Source: Mucilaginibacter conchicola
GTDB lineage: Bacteria; Bacteroidota; Bacteroidia; Sphingobacteriales; Sphingobacteriaceae
Reading direction: 5' to 3'
Length of the DNA: 64,000 nt
NCBI RefSeq assembly: GCF_003432115.1
Contig: NZ_QWDC01000001.1
Coordinates: forward strand, 1,736,001 to 1,800,000
Numbering within the stretch: the stretch's first letter is position 1; every line of letters begins with the position of its first letter. The translations under genes and the position numbers were made by a program. The notes beneath the pieces were generated by a model, which was not told the origin of the DNA, ran no database searches, and saw nothing but the letters and a program-made list of their open reading frames with translations. Below are positions 9,106 through 16,365 of this stretch, piece after piece.

Positions 9106-9954
9106 TTAGTTATGTTTTGACGTACCAAGCCACATCAGGGCATCCAGTATAAACTTATCCTCTGCAGGATTGCCAAATGTATGCGAGAGGTCTTTATTTG
9201 TATGGTTTTCATAATCAATATCATTATGGCCCATGTTAAAATAGATCATCTTGTAATTCCTGTTTGTCCATACTACGGGATAATAACCGCTATGCCAGAT
9301 CTCATGTGGTTTTGGGCCGGTACCTAACGGAAAACTTACCGGATCAATAGAAGCTAATATCTCGATACTTGGGTTTTTGGTGAGGTCATTCTCCCAGCGA
9401 TACCATTCGTTTGGTTGCGATTTAAATGTGGCAGGCAGGTTTTTAGTTGCAGGATGTGCTCTGTTTTCTACCTTTAACGTGGCCGATGTTGGCCGCCAGG
9501 TATTGCTACCATATTGCCCCGAGCCCAGGAACACATTATGATACCAATCCCAATTAGCAGGTATAGCCGATTTTTCTAACACGAAAGCCGAGAAATGGAA
9601 ACCCATCCAGCCGCCGCCAGCCTTCATGTAGCGTTCAAAAGCTGCGCGTTGCAGCGAATCCTCGGGGCGGGTGTCAAGGAAAATAACTACCTGGTACTTT
9701 TTCAGAAATTCATCGTTAAGGTTACCCCAGTTGGCGGTAGAATCAAAAGTAAAATTATACTTTTTAGCCATTGCAGGGAACCATTTGGTAGCCTCGTGTA
9801 AGAAACTGATGTGCGCCTGGTCTTCTTTACCCGTGTAAAAGCCTATCACTTTAAACAAAGGTTTAGCAGCTTTTTTTTGCGCTGATACCTGCTGTATAAA
9901 GCACAGGCAAATAAAGCCAAACAAGATGGCTTTCAGTTTGATAGCAAAGGTCAT
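9106..9954 (-). CDS. Secreted ThuA-like domain protein
   Basis: 282 aa, signal peptide 1-25 (ending QQVSA). Family features of ThuA (glutamine-amidotransferase-like fold) are seen in VIGFYTGKEDQAHISFLHEA, YQVVIFLDTRPEDSLQRAAFERYMKAGGGWMGFHFSAF and the C-terminal PVVWTNRNYKMIYFNMGHNDIDYE. ThuA-like proteins are tied to trehalose and other disaccharide catabolism and occur widely in Bacteroidota glycan loci; their reaction is still poorly defined. It is the first gene of the operon ThuA-GH30-small membrane protein. Confidence 0.85.
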   Translation of the reverse strand: MTFAIKLKAILFGFICLCFIQQVSAQKKAAKPLFKVIGFYTGKEDQAHISFLHEATKWFPAMAKKYNFTFDSTANWGNLNDEFLKKYQVVIFLDTRPEDSLQRAAFERYMKAGGGWMGFHFSAFVLEKSAIPANWDWYHNVFLGSGQYGSNTWRPTSATLKVENRAHPATKNLPATFKSQPNEWYRWENDLTKNPSIEILASIDPVSFPLGTGPKPHEIWHSGYYPVVWTNRNYKMIYFNMGHNDIDYENHTNKDLSHTFGNPAEDKFILDALMWLGTSKHN

Positions 9955-10085
9955 GAGGTTAGATCTAATTGGTTTGTAAAGCTAATTTAAGATATATAGT
10001 GTATACTTTACATACCCTTCAATTTATTCTGCGAAAACGTTTGAGTGCTGTGTTAGAGTTAAATTGATAAATAAATATAAGGTCC

Positions 10086-10571
10086 TCAGCCTCGCTCCAG
10101 CTCTGCTTTTTCCTCGTAAGTAAGCTGCAGCGCATCAGCAATACCATCTAAAGTTGGGCGGATGCTGAGGAAATAGGCCAGCAATACGGCTAAGATACCC
10201 ATGAATATGTAGTTACCTGTTAGGAAGAAACATACGATATTGAACAACGCCGGCCCTTCTGCCGATGCACAACGAATGATCATGCCTGATTGATAGGTTG
10301 CTATCTTTTCGGTAAACGTTTCTTTCGTTAGCGCCTTTGCCACCATCTGTTTGTAGAGCAGGTTGCCCACGAAAAACCCAATCGCTGCCAACGCAACGGC
10401 GACGATTAAGAAAACACTCTGGTCTGTAATACTTTGCTGGTCTTTTTTTTGTCGTAAGAACAACACCGCTCCGGCAAAAATGCACTGCCCTGCTAATAAA
10501 GCCATGTGTATAATTTTTATGGTTTTAATACTGGGTTTAAAGTTTACTTGCGAACGTTGGCGATACTGCAT
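10086..10571 (-). CDS. Four-TM inner-membrane protein of unknown function
   Basis: 161 aa with four predicted membrane helices (about residues 20-40, 51-72, 103-120, 122-140) and an acidic cytoplasmic tail (TYEEKAELERG). No recognised catalytic motif. A mid-loop CASAEGPALFNIV patch resembles a motif in other small Bacteroidota membrane proteins, but the family is not identified with certainty. It follows the PhyH-like gene with 43 bp between, so it may be a separate unit. Confidence 0.65.
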   Translation of the reverse strand: MQYRQRSQVNFKPSIKTIKIIHMALLAGQCIFAGAVLFLRQKKDQQSITDQSVFLIVAVALAAIGFFVGNLLYKQMVAKALTKETFTEKIATYQSGMIIRCASAEGPALFNIVCFFLTGNYIFMGILAVLLAYFLSIRPTLDGIADALQLTYEEKAELERG

Positions 10572-10614
10572 AAGGTTGGTTTTTTCAATGCAGTTTATGG
10601 ATAAAATTTGAGTT

Positions 10615-11337
10615 TTACAATACGTTCATACGTTCTGACCACCTGATCTCCTCAGGCAACTCAGTCCTGCTAAATTCAATATGTATAACCTTGCGCGGTT
10701 TACTGTTTGTGGTACGGCCTGAAGCATGCATAAGCAATGGCCGCATGATCATAACGCCACCGGCTGCAACCGCACAAGTATGCGGCTGCTCAACTTGCCA
10801 GTTAATAGTTTCGGGGCGATATATATTCCTGAGATGCGAGCCGGGGATCACTTTCAGTGCGCCATTTCCTTCATCGGCATCATCTAAATGGATGCGAATA
10901 GTAAAGTTATCTTGCAGAATATTTAACGGCGGCTGTACAGCAAACTGATTTTGCTTCACCGTCCACGGGCCATAACCACCAAGTTCAACCTTTTTATTTA
11001 CAGAAATAGTTAGATCCTGATGCCAGGCCACAAACCAGTTGGAGGCAGGCGGCTTATCAAAGTAGATAGATTTTACAACAAAGTATCCATCACCAAACAG
11101 ATAATTGATTACCGACTTCAACTTATTATTAAAAACCAGATTACTCAACGCCGGCACTTCCTTTAGCACTTGCCTGATGGCAAACAAGTCGTCTGTTTTG
11201 CGGAAGGTATCATTGTCAGATTCGGCCTGGCGCAATAAATTTACCAATGCATTTGTTTCCGCCTCATCATAAACGGCATTGATGGTGCAATGTCCGTCGC
11301 GGTATAACACGCCTTTCAATATATCATCAGTCGTCAT
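10615..11337 (-). CDS. Phytanoyl-CoA dioxygenase (PhyH) family protein
   Basis: 240 aa, full length for a PhyH-like Fe(II)/2-oxoglutarate oxygenase. The iron-binding HxD is H106-Q-D108 (AWHQDLTISV) and the distal His is H204 (LLMHASGRT), with R208 the likely 2-oxoglutarate ligand. IPGSHLRN is another family signature. Cytoplasmic. It directly follows a second, AlkB-like 2OG oxygenase (9 bp gap), so the two are co-expressed. The substrate is unknown; bacterial PhyH proteins hydroxylate amino acids, ectoine or lipids. Confidence 0.87.
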   Translation of the reverse strand: MTTDDILKGVLYRDGHCTINAVYDEAETNALVNLLRQAESDNDTFRKTDDLFAIRQVLKEVPALSNLVFNNKLKSVINYLFGDGYFVVKSIYFDKPPASNWFVAWHQDLTISVNKKVELGGYGPWTVKQNQFAVQPPLNILQDNFTIRIHLDDADEGNGALKVIPGSHLRNIYRPETINWQVEQPHTCAVAAGGVMIMRPLLMHASGRTTNSKPRKVIHIEFSRTELPEEIRWSERMNVL

Positions 11338-11346
11338 AATAAAAAC

Positions 11347-11868
11347 TTAGGCAGACAGGATCTTACGAAAGGTTAAACTTATCCTCGGCTGCACATCGTC
11401 AGATTTTGGTATGGCATGCAGCCATTTCGCCTGCACATCCTGATCCATATACAATAGCGAACCGGAAGCCAGCTTATAATCTACCAGATTATCATTATCA
11501 GTGATATTCTTAAATCTTAATACTCTCGCTGCACCTAAAGAAACAATAACCACACCTGTACCTTTATCCAAAATATCGGTTTGGTCTGCATGGAAACCCA
11601 TTTTAGAACTCCCATCACCATAGTAATTGATAAGGCAATTGTTGGGTTTAAAGCCGATAGTTTTATTTATGGTTTGGCATATCTCTTCCAGCGCATCAGG
11701 CATCTGGCGGTACGGATAACTCATCTGCGAATAATTATAAGCAACACCGTAACTCGCCGTTTTACGCGCCGACATGCTCACATCCCAATCTACCTGCTCA
11801 TTTAAATAACTGAACAGGGCATCCGCCGCAGGCAAAAAGGAATCTATATAGGTTACGCCTCCAATCAT
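11347..11868 (-). CDS. AlkB-like 2OG-Fe(II) oxygenase (alkylated DNA repair type)
   Basis: 173 aa, short AlkB-like protein. The catalytic set is visible: H93-A-D95 (GFHADQTD) and H151 (WLHAIPK) for iron, R162 and R168 (PRISLTFR) for 2-oxoglutarate, plus the family motif NYYGDGSSKMGFHAD. AlkB enzymes demethylate 1-methyladenine and 3-methylcytosine by oxidation. The protein lacks the long N-terminal nucleotide-recognition lid of E. coli AlkB, so its substrate (DNA, RNA or a protein) is uncertain. It is the first gene of a two-gene unit with the PhyH-like oxygenase. Confidence 0.8.
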   Translation of the reverse strand: MIGGVTYIDSFLPAADALFSYLNEQVDWDVSMSARKTASYGVAYNYSQMSYPYRQMPDALEEICQTINKTIGFKPNNCLINYYGDGSSKMGFHADQTDILDKGTGVVIVSLGAARVLRFKNITDNDNLVDYKLASGSLLYMDQDVQAKWLHAIPKSDDVQPRISLTFRKILSA

Positions 11869-11887
11869 AACTGGTTATAAAACACAA

Positions 11888-11916
11888 AGAGCACAAAGTT
11901 AATCCCTTTGTGCTCT
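11888..11916. terminator. Perfect hairpin between ccmF and the AlkB-like gene
   Basis: Perfect 11-bp stem AGAGCACAAAG / CTTTGTGCTCT with a 7-nt loop, 31 bp downstream of the ccmF stop. It has no strong T-run, so it may be an mRNA 3'-end stabiliser or a repeat. The CACAAAGAGCACAAAG text is related to the repeat at 28804-28874. Confidence 0.5.
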
Positions 11917-11946
11917 CCGCAAAATATTGTTGTATTGAAGTAAGTG

Positions 11947-14448
11947 TTACTTTTTAACTTTCGGCTTCTGACTTCTGGCTTCTGCCAAAGCTGGTTTTAG
12001 TTCTTTATTTCTTCTCAATATCGACATAAAGAAACCGATAACCATGATAATAGTACCAGCCCACAGGAAGTTGATGTAAGGGAACTCAACAGCTTTCATT
12101 ACAATGAATTTCTTTTTGCTCTCCGGCTGTTGGTAAACCATTATCTCTACTTTGCCTTTATCAGGTACTATTTTAGAGAAACGCAATTTCAAGCCTATCT
12201 CTTCCAGTTTCTTGCCAAAATCAAACACGTTGCGGCCTTTTATAAGGTACACCGGTTCGGTTTTGTAAGTTTTGCCTTGTGTGGTCACTTCCAGTTGGGC
12301 ACCTACAGCAATGTCTTTATCGCTAAGCGGGATGTCTTTCATTTTAACACCCTTATTTAAGCTTTTCAAAACAATGATACCGTCGCGGTAAGGTATGGTA
12401 TCACCTACTGCAACTTCATGCGCCACAGGGGCATCGTAATTCTTGTCATCGGCATCACCTTCGGCATGGTCATGATCAGCCTCTTCTTCTTTAGCGTCGG
12501 CTTTTATCACGTTGGTCATGGTGATGTGAGTATACATATCGCGGAACAAGTAATGTTTTGTATCCGGAGATGATGACATCCCGCCCTGCGATTGGATCAC
12601 ATTCGGCCTCAGCCTGAACTCCTCCGTTACCTTGCCATCTTTTATACGCTGGTAATCTATATTGAACAAGTGCTGCGCACCTTCAATGGTATCGCCTTTA
12701 AAAGTCACCATGTATTCGCCCATTTTAATAGGCTGATTAAGGTAAAGCAACAGGTTCTCTTTAGGATTTTCTTCTTTGTATGATTCGGCAATGTGCTCTT
12801 CGCCCTGCTCGTTTATCGATACTACTTTCTTGGTACCTGCTGCAATCAGCGCACCTACCAACAGCATGCCAAAACCAATATGCGATACCGCAGAACCAGC
12901 CAGTTTAAATTTGCCTTTAATAGCATCAGACAAGATTTTGCCATTTGCAAACACGCTGTACAACGAGGCAAACATTACCAGCCAGAACACAAAGCTTAGT
13001 TTGTACAAGCCTGTTGCGTAGATCGCCAATGCTGAAACCAGGGCGGCAAATATCAGGTAAACGCCCGTAGTGATAAAGAAGCGGCCAATGTCGGTCTTTT
13101 TATATTTGAGAAACTGGGTTACGCCGGTAAGCAATGCAATAACTACCGCGAATGATCCCTGGAAAACGTTGTATTGTTTAACCGAATCAGTCGGCGGCGC
13201 CCACTTGGTACCAAATATCAAATTCCAAACCGGCAGGGAAGTTACCACCACCAGTTGCAGGCATGACAGGCACAGGAATACCGCGCCAACAAACATCCAG
13301 AACTCGCGCGAGTAAGTATCCTCGTCTTTTTTAGTGATCGGCATTTCTTTCCAGCGGCTTACCAGCAGGTAAACCATTATAGCAAAGAAGATGGCCATTG
13401 CGATCACCAACTGCCAAAAAAGGCCCAGATCAGTAAAGGCGTGCACCGAAGTTTCGCCCAGTACCCCGCTACGCGCCAGGAATGACGAATACCACTCCAG
13501 CACAAAAGTAAGCAGCGTTAAAAATGCTGCAGTAAAATATGAGTGACCGCTGTTTTTGAAAACAATTAATACGTGTACTGATGCCACCATTACCAGCCAG
13601 GGGAAAATAGAGGCATTCTCTACCGGGTCCCAGGCCCAAAAGCCATCAAAGTTTAATGACTCATACGCCCAGAAAGAGCCCATGATAATACCGGTACCCA
13701 ATATCATACAGGCAAATAAACCGTAAGGAATGGCAGGTGCCACCCATTCTTTAAAACGCCTTTGCCATAAACCGGCAACCGCATAAGCAAACGGAACAAC
13801 CAATGATGCCACACCCAGGAACAATACCGGCGGGTGGATGATCATCCAATAATTTTGCAGCGAAGCATTCATGCCCCTGCCGTCTTTTATAAACTCCAGA
13901 TAGTTAGCGCTTTTAAATATCGGTGCTTCGCCCATTGCATCGCGCAGCAATAAAAACGGCGAACTGCCAATATGTGCGCTGCCTATTTGCAGGCCCAATA
14001 TCATGGTACCCAATATAGCCTGTGATAATGCCATAACAGCCATAACAGGTTTTTCCCATGTTTTGGCTTTCCATATCAGTACGTTACCAAGTATAGCACC
14101 CCAAAACATCCACAGCAAAAAGCCACCTTCCTGTCCGTTCCAAAAGCCCGATATAAGGTAATAAACCGGCAGTGATTTAGAGGTGTACGACCATGCGTAG
14201 TGGTACTCAAAATAATGATGATAAAGGATGTAAAACAGGCAAACACCCATACCAATTATAGATACAGTGTTTAACCAGTAGCCTATACGGCCAAGGCGCA
14301 GCCACGAGTTATCGGCATCTGCAGCGGTTTCTGTAGTAGCAAAATAGTAACTGATGAGCGAAAAAAGTGCCGAACCGAATGCAAGAACAATAAAAAACTG
14401 GCCTAAACTACCCGGAAACAGGTGTTCGCCCTGATAAGCTATCTCCAT
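11947..14448 (-). CDS. ccmF: Haem lyase CcmF/CcsA-type cytochrome c biogenesis protein
   Basis: 833 aa polytopic inner-membrane protein. The WWD haem-handling motif is present as WAWDPVENAS (residues 271-280), preceded by the family signatures GFWNGQEGGF (101-110) and NYWMIIHPPVLFLG (200-212). About 14 membrane helices are interrupted by a large periplasmic domain (~residues 540-800) with an acidic/His stretch (KEEEADHDHAEGDADD, ~640-655). CcmF transfers haem from CcmE to the CxxCH of apocytochromes c. The start is 10 bp after the ccmE stop, so the two form an operon. Confidence 0.95.
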   Translation of the reverse strand: MEIAYQGEHLFPGSLGQFFIVLAFGSALFSLISYYFATTETAADADNSWLRLGRIGYWLNTVSIIGMGVCLFYILYHHYFEYHYAWSYTSKSLPVYYLISGFWNGQEGGFLLWMFWGAILGNVLIWKAKTWEKPVMAVMALSQAILGTMILGLQIGSAHIGSSPFLLLRDAMGEAPIFKSANYLEFIKDGRGMNASLQNYWMIIHPPVLFLGVASLVVPFAYAVAGLWQRRFKEWVAPAIPYGLFACMILGTGIIMGSFWAYESLNFDGFWAWDPVENASIFPWLVMVASVHVLIVFKNSGHSYFTAAFLTLLTFVLEWYSSFLARSGVLGETSVHAFTDLGLFWQLVIAMAIFFAIMVYLLVSRWKEMPITKKDEDTYSREFWMFVGAVFLCLSCLQLVVVTSLPVWNLIFGTKWAPPTDSVKQYNVFQGSFAVVIALLTGVTQFLKYKKTDIGRFFITTGVYLIFAALVSALAIYATGLYKLSFVFWLVMFASLYSVFANGKILSDAIKGKFKLAGSAVSHIGFGMLLVGALIAAGTKKVVSINEQGEEHIAESYKEENPKENLLLYLNQPIKMGEYMVTFKGDTIEGAQHLFNIDYQRIKDGKVTEEFRLRPNVIQSQGGMSSSPDTKHYLFRDMYTHITMTNVIKADAKEEEADHDHAEGDADDKNYDAPVAHEVAVGDTIPYRDGIIVLKSLNKGVKMKDIPLSDKDIAVGAQLEVTTQGKTYKTEPVYLIKGRNVFDFGKKLEEIGLKLRFSKIVPDKGKVEIMVYQQPESKKKFIVMKAVEFPYINFLWAGTIIMVIGFFMSILRRNKELKPALAEARSQKPKVKK

Positions 14449-14458
14449 TAAAAATTAA

Positions 14459-14869
14459 TTATATGCTGGCGCTTTGCGTTTTAGACTCAGCAACGTTCAA
14501 TTTATCGTCGGTGTATTTTGAAGGGCATTTCATCAAAATTTTTGATGCATGAAACTCGTTGCCTTTCATTGATCCGGTTAGTACAATTTGCTCCGAGCGC
14601 TCAAAATCCTGGGGTTTGGTGCCGTTAAAAACCACCTTACACTCTTCGCCTTTGTTATCTTTCATATAGAAAGAGAAATAGTTAGCATCTTTAGTGGCAT
14701 CATAATACAATTGTTTTGCCTTGTTAAGATGGCCAACCACATGCAATTCAGCATCAGCAGTACGGGCATCATTAAAAGAACCGTAAGTACTTGTGCTTGA
14801 GTAGGTGCTTATTATAACAGCTATTGCAATGGCAATAGTTACTATACCGAAGATTGCGCTTTTTTTCAT
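14459..14869 (-). CDS. ccmE: Cytochrome c maturation haem chaperone CcmE, Cys-type variant
   Basis: 136 aa with one N-terminal membrane anchor (residues 4-23) and a periplasmic OB fold (ELHVVGHLNKAKQLYYD..., VVFNGTKPQDFERSEQIVLTGSMKGNEFHASKILMKCPSKY). It carries haem from CcmC to CcmF. In classical CcmE the haem-binding motif is HxxxY; here the aligned position is C115-P-S-K-Y119, the CxxxY form known from archaeal and Desulfovibrio CcmE. The C-terminal tail is short and not His-rich. It is operonic with ccmF. Confidence 0.92.
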   Translation of the reverse strand: MKKSAIFGIVTIAIAIAVIISTYSSTSTYGSFNDARTADAELHVVGHLNKAKQLYYDATKDANYFSFYMKDNKGEECKVVFNGTKPQDFERSEQIVLTGSMKGNEFHASKILMKCPSKYTDDKLNVAESKTQSASI

Positions 14870-14899
14870 TGACTAATAAAACTGCACAGAACAGTTTTG

Positions 14900-14907
14900 C
14901 AAAAATA
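14900..14907 (-). promoter_or_regulatory. Putative -7 box for ccmE-ccmF
   Basis: On the minus strand TATTTTTG is a perfect TAnnTTTG match 31 bp upstream of the ccmE ATG. No convincing -33 TTTG was seen at the usual distance. Confidence 0.45.
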
Positions 14908-14988
14908 CAAAACGCACAGCTAATAATGTTTATTACAAGCGATAATGCTTATTTAGAATTGTTATAGATTAGATTGCTTTGTTGCTAC

Positions 14989-15378
14989 CTACTCCTGTAA
15001 CACTAACTGGCTATACAACTTCCCTATAGCATCCTCTCCATCCACACAAAAGCCCGGATGTACTTTTGAGGTTTGCACTACAGTGCTGCGGGTGGCAGTA
15101 AGCCAACGGAAGCGCGATGGTGCATCCAGTTCACCGATGGGGCCGGCATCTTTACCGCCTGTGGCTATGCGTTGAAATGAGGCCAGGTTTTGTTCTACAG
15201 TATCAATATCGAGATCTTTTGACAGCGCAAGCAGGCGCTCGCTATCAACATGGTACATCATTTTAAGATACTTCTGTTTGGCACAGTAAAGGATAACGCC
15301 TACATTGATAAACTCCTCGCGCTCTACCCTTGGCACAACGCGGATAACGGCATACTCAAATAAGTGTCTGTCTTGCAT
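14989..15378 (-). CDS. DUF3037 family protein
   Basis: 129 aa. The opening HLFEYAVIRVVPRVEREEFINVGVILYCAKQKYLKM is the DUF3037 signature. Small soluble protein of unknown function, nearly always encoded beside a HipA-like kinase, as here. Its start overlaps the 3' end of the kinase gene by 23 bp in another frame, which implies translational coupling. No catalytic motif recognised; it may be a partner or regulator of the kinase. Confidence 0.85.
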   Translation of the reverse strand: MQDRHLFEYAVIRVVPRVEREEFINVGVILYCAKQKYLKMMYHVDSERLLALSKDLDIDTVEQNLASFQRIATGGKDAGPIGELDAPSRFRWLTATRSTVVQTSKVHPGFCVDGEDAIGKLYSQLVLQE

Positions 15379-16150
15379 TTTGTGCTTCCTTTACAAATAT
15401 TTCAGAGTGTGCTATACGGTTATTCAGGAATTTAGCGTACACCTGTCGCTGGTCATCTTCGGTCTCAAAAGAGCGGTCGGTAAGCCAGGCATCAGGGATG
15501 ATGGATACAATGGCATCGATCAGATCAGGCGTTAATATCGCTTTAAAAGCTTTATCAACTTCGTCCAGCTGACCGGCGCGTTTAATCAATACATGGTCTT
15601 TTATCTGCACAAAAGGACGGATGGATTGCTTTTCCCAGTTATCCATACTGTGGTGGAAATACAGGGCAGCGCCATGGTCTATCAACCACAGTTCTTTATG
15701 CCACATCAGCATATTGGTATTGCGGGCGGTACGGTCAACATTGGTGAGCAGCGCATCCAGCCACACGATCTGCGAGGCCAACAATTCATCAACAGTGGTA
15801 ACTGTCGGGTCAAAAGTAATGGCTCCCGAAAGATAATGAAGCGCCAGATTTAGCCCTACGCTGAATTTAAGCAGGTCTTGTATTTCTTCATCAGCCTCGG
15901 TACGGCCAAAAGCTTCATCAAGGTTCACAAAAACCAATTCGGGGATGCGGAAACCCAGTTTACGGGCAATCTCACCGCCAATAAGTTCGGCAATAAGTGC
16001 CTTTGGCCCCTGGCCTGCGCCGCGGAACTTAAGCACATATAAAAAGCCGTCGTCGGCCTCGGCAATAGCCGGCAATGAGCCGCCCTCGCGCAACGGCGTT
16101 ACGTAGCGGGTAACATTTACGGTTCGTAATTCTGGTGGTAGCGTAGCCAT
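15356..16150 (-). CDS. HipA-like protein kinase (HipA_2 type)
   Basis: 264 aa, shorter than canonical HipA (~440 aa) and lacking the usual N-terminal HipA domain. Kinase-like residues are visible: K41 in YVLKFRG (ATP-binding Lys), the catalytic loop N137-V-D139-R-T-A-R-N144-T-N146, and the metal-binding I157-D158-H-G160 in place of DFG. It belongs to the compact HipA-like kinases paired with DUF3037. HipA phosphorylates Glu-tRNA synthetase in persister formation; whether this compact form does so is unknown. No HipB-like HTH antitoxin is adjacent. Confidence 0.82.
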   Translation of the reverse strand: MATLPPELRTVNVTRYVTPLREGGSLPAIAEADDGFLYVLKFRGAGQGPKALIAELIGGEIARKLGFRIPELVFVNLDEAFGRTEADEEIQDLLKFSVGLNLALHYLSGAITFDPTVTTVDELLASQIVWLDALLTNVDRTARNTNMLMWHKELWLIDHGAALYFHHSMDNWEKQSIRPFVQIKDHVLIKRAGQLDEVDKAFKAILTPDLIDAIVSIIPDAWLTDRSFETEDDQRQVYAKFLNNRIAHSEIFVKEAQNARQTLI

Positions 16151-16202
16151 GTTTTGTGGTGGCTAAGATATGAAATTTCGACCTCTCCCAATAAGAAGCC
16201 CC

Positions 16203-16279
16203 CTCTAAATCTCCCCCGTTAGGGGACACTTTTAGAAAGTCTTTAAAGCCCCTCTCCCTCGGAAAGGGGTTGGGGATAG
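16203..16279. repeat. C-rich intergenic repeat
   Basis: Contains CCCCCTCTAAATCTCCCCC and GCCCCTCTCCCTCGGAAAGG followed by GGTTGGGGA, with a 5-bp stem CCCCT/AGGGG. This is a dispersed intergenic sequence type common in Bacteroidota. It fills part of the 215-bp gap between divergent genes. Confidence 0.5.
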
Positions 16280-16365
16280 GCTCATTTACTCCCTTCTGCT
16301 CTTAACCATTCCGTTACAAAGCAAACAAAATCACACCTTTAAGCTTTAACTGTAAAAATTGCTGC

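Noticed and set aside
10213..10485. Minus-strand open frame of 90 codons.
   Set aside because: Out-of-frame shadow within the four-TM membrane protein gene; Arg/Cys-rich and without a start context.
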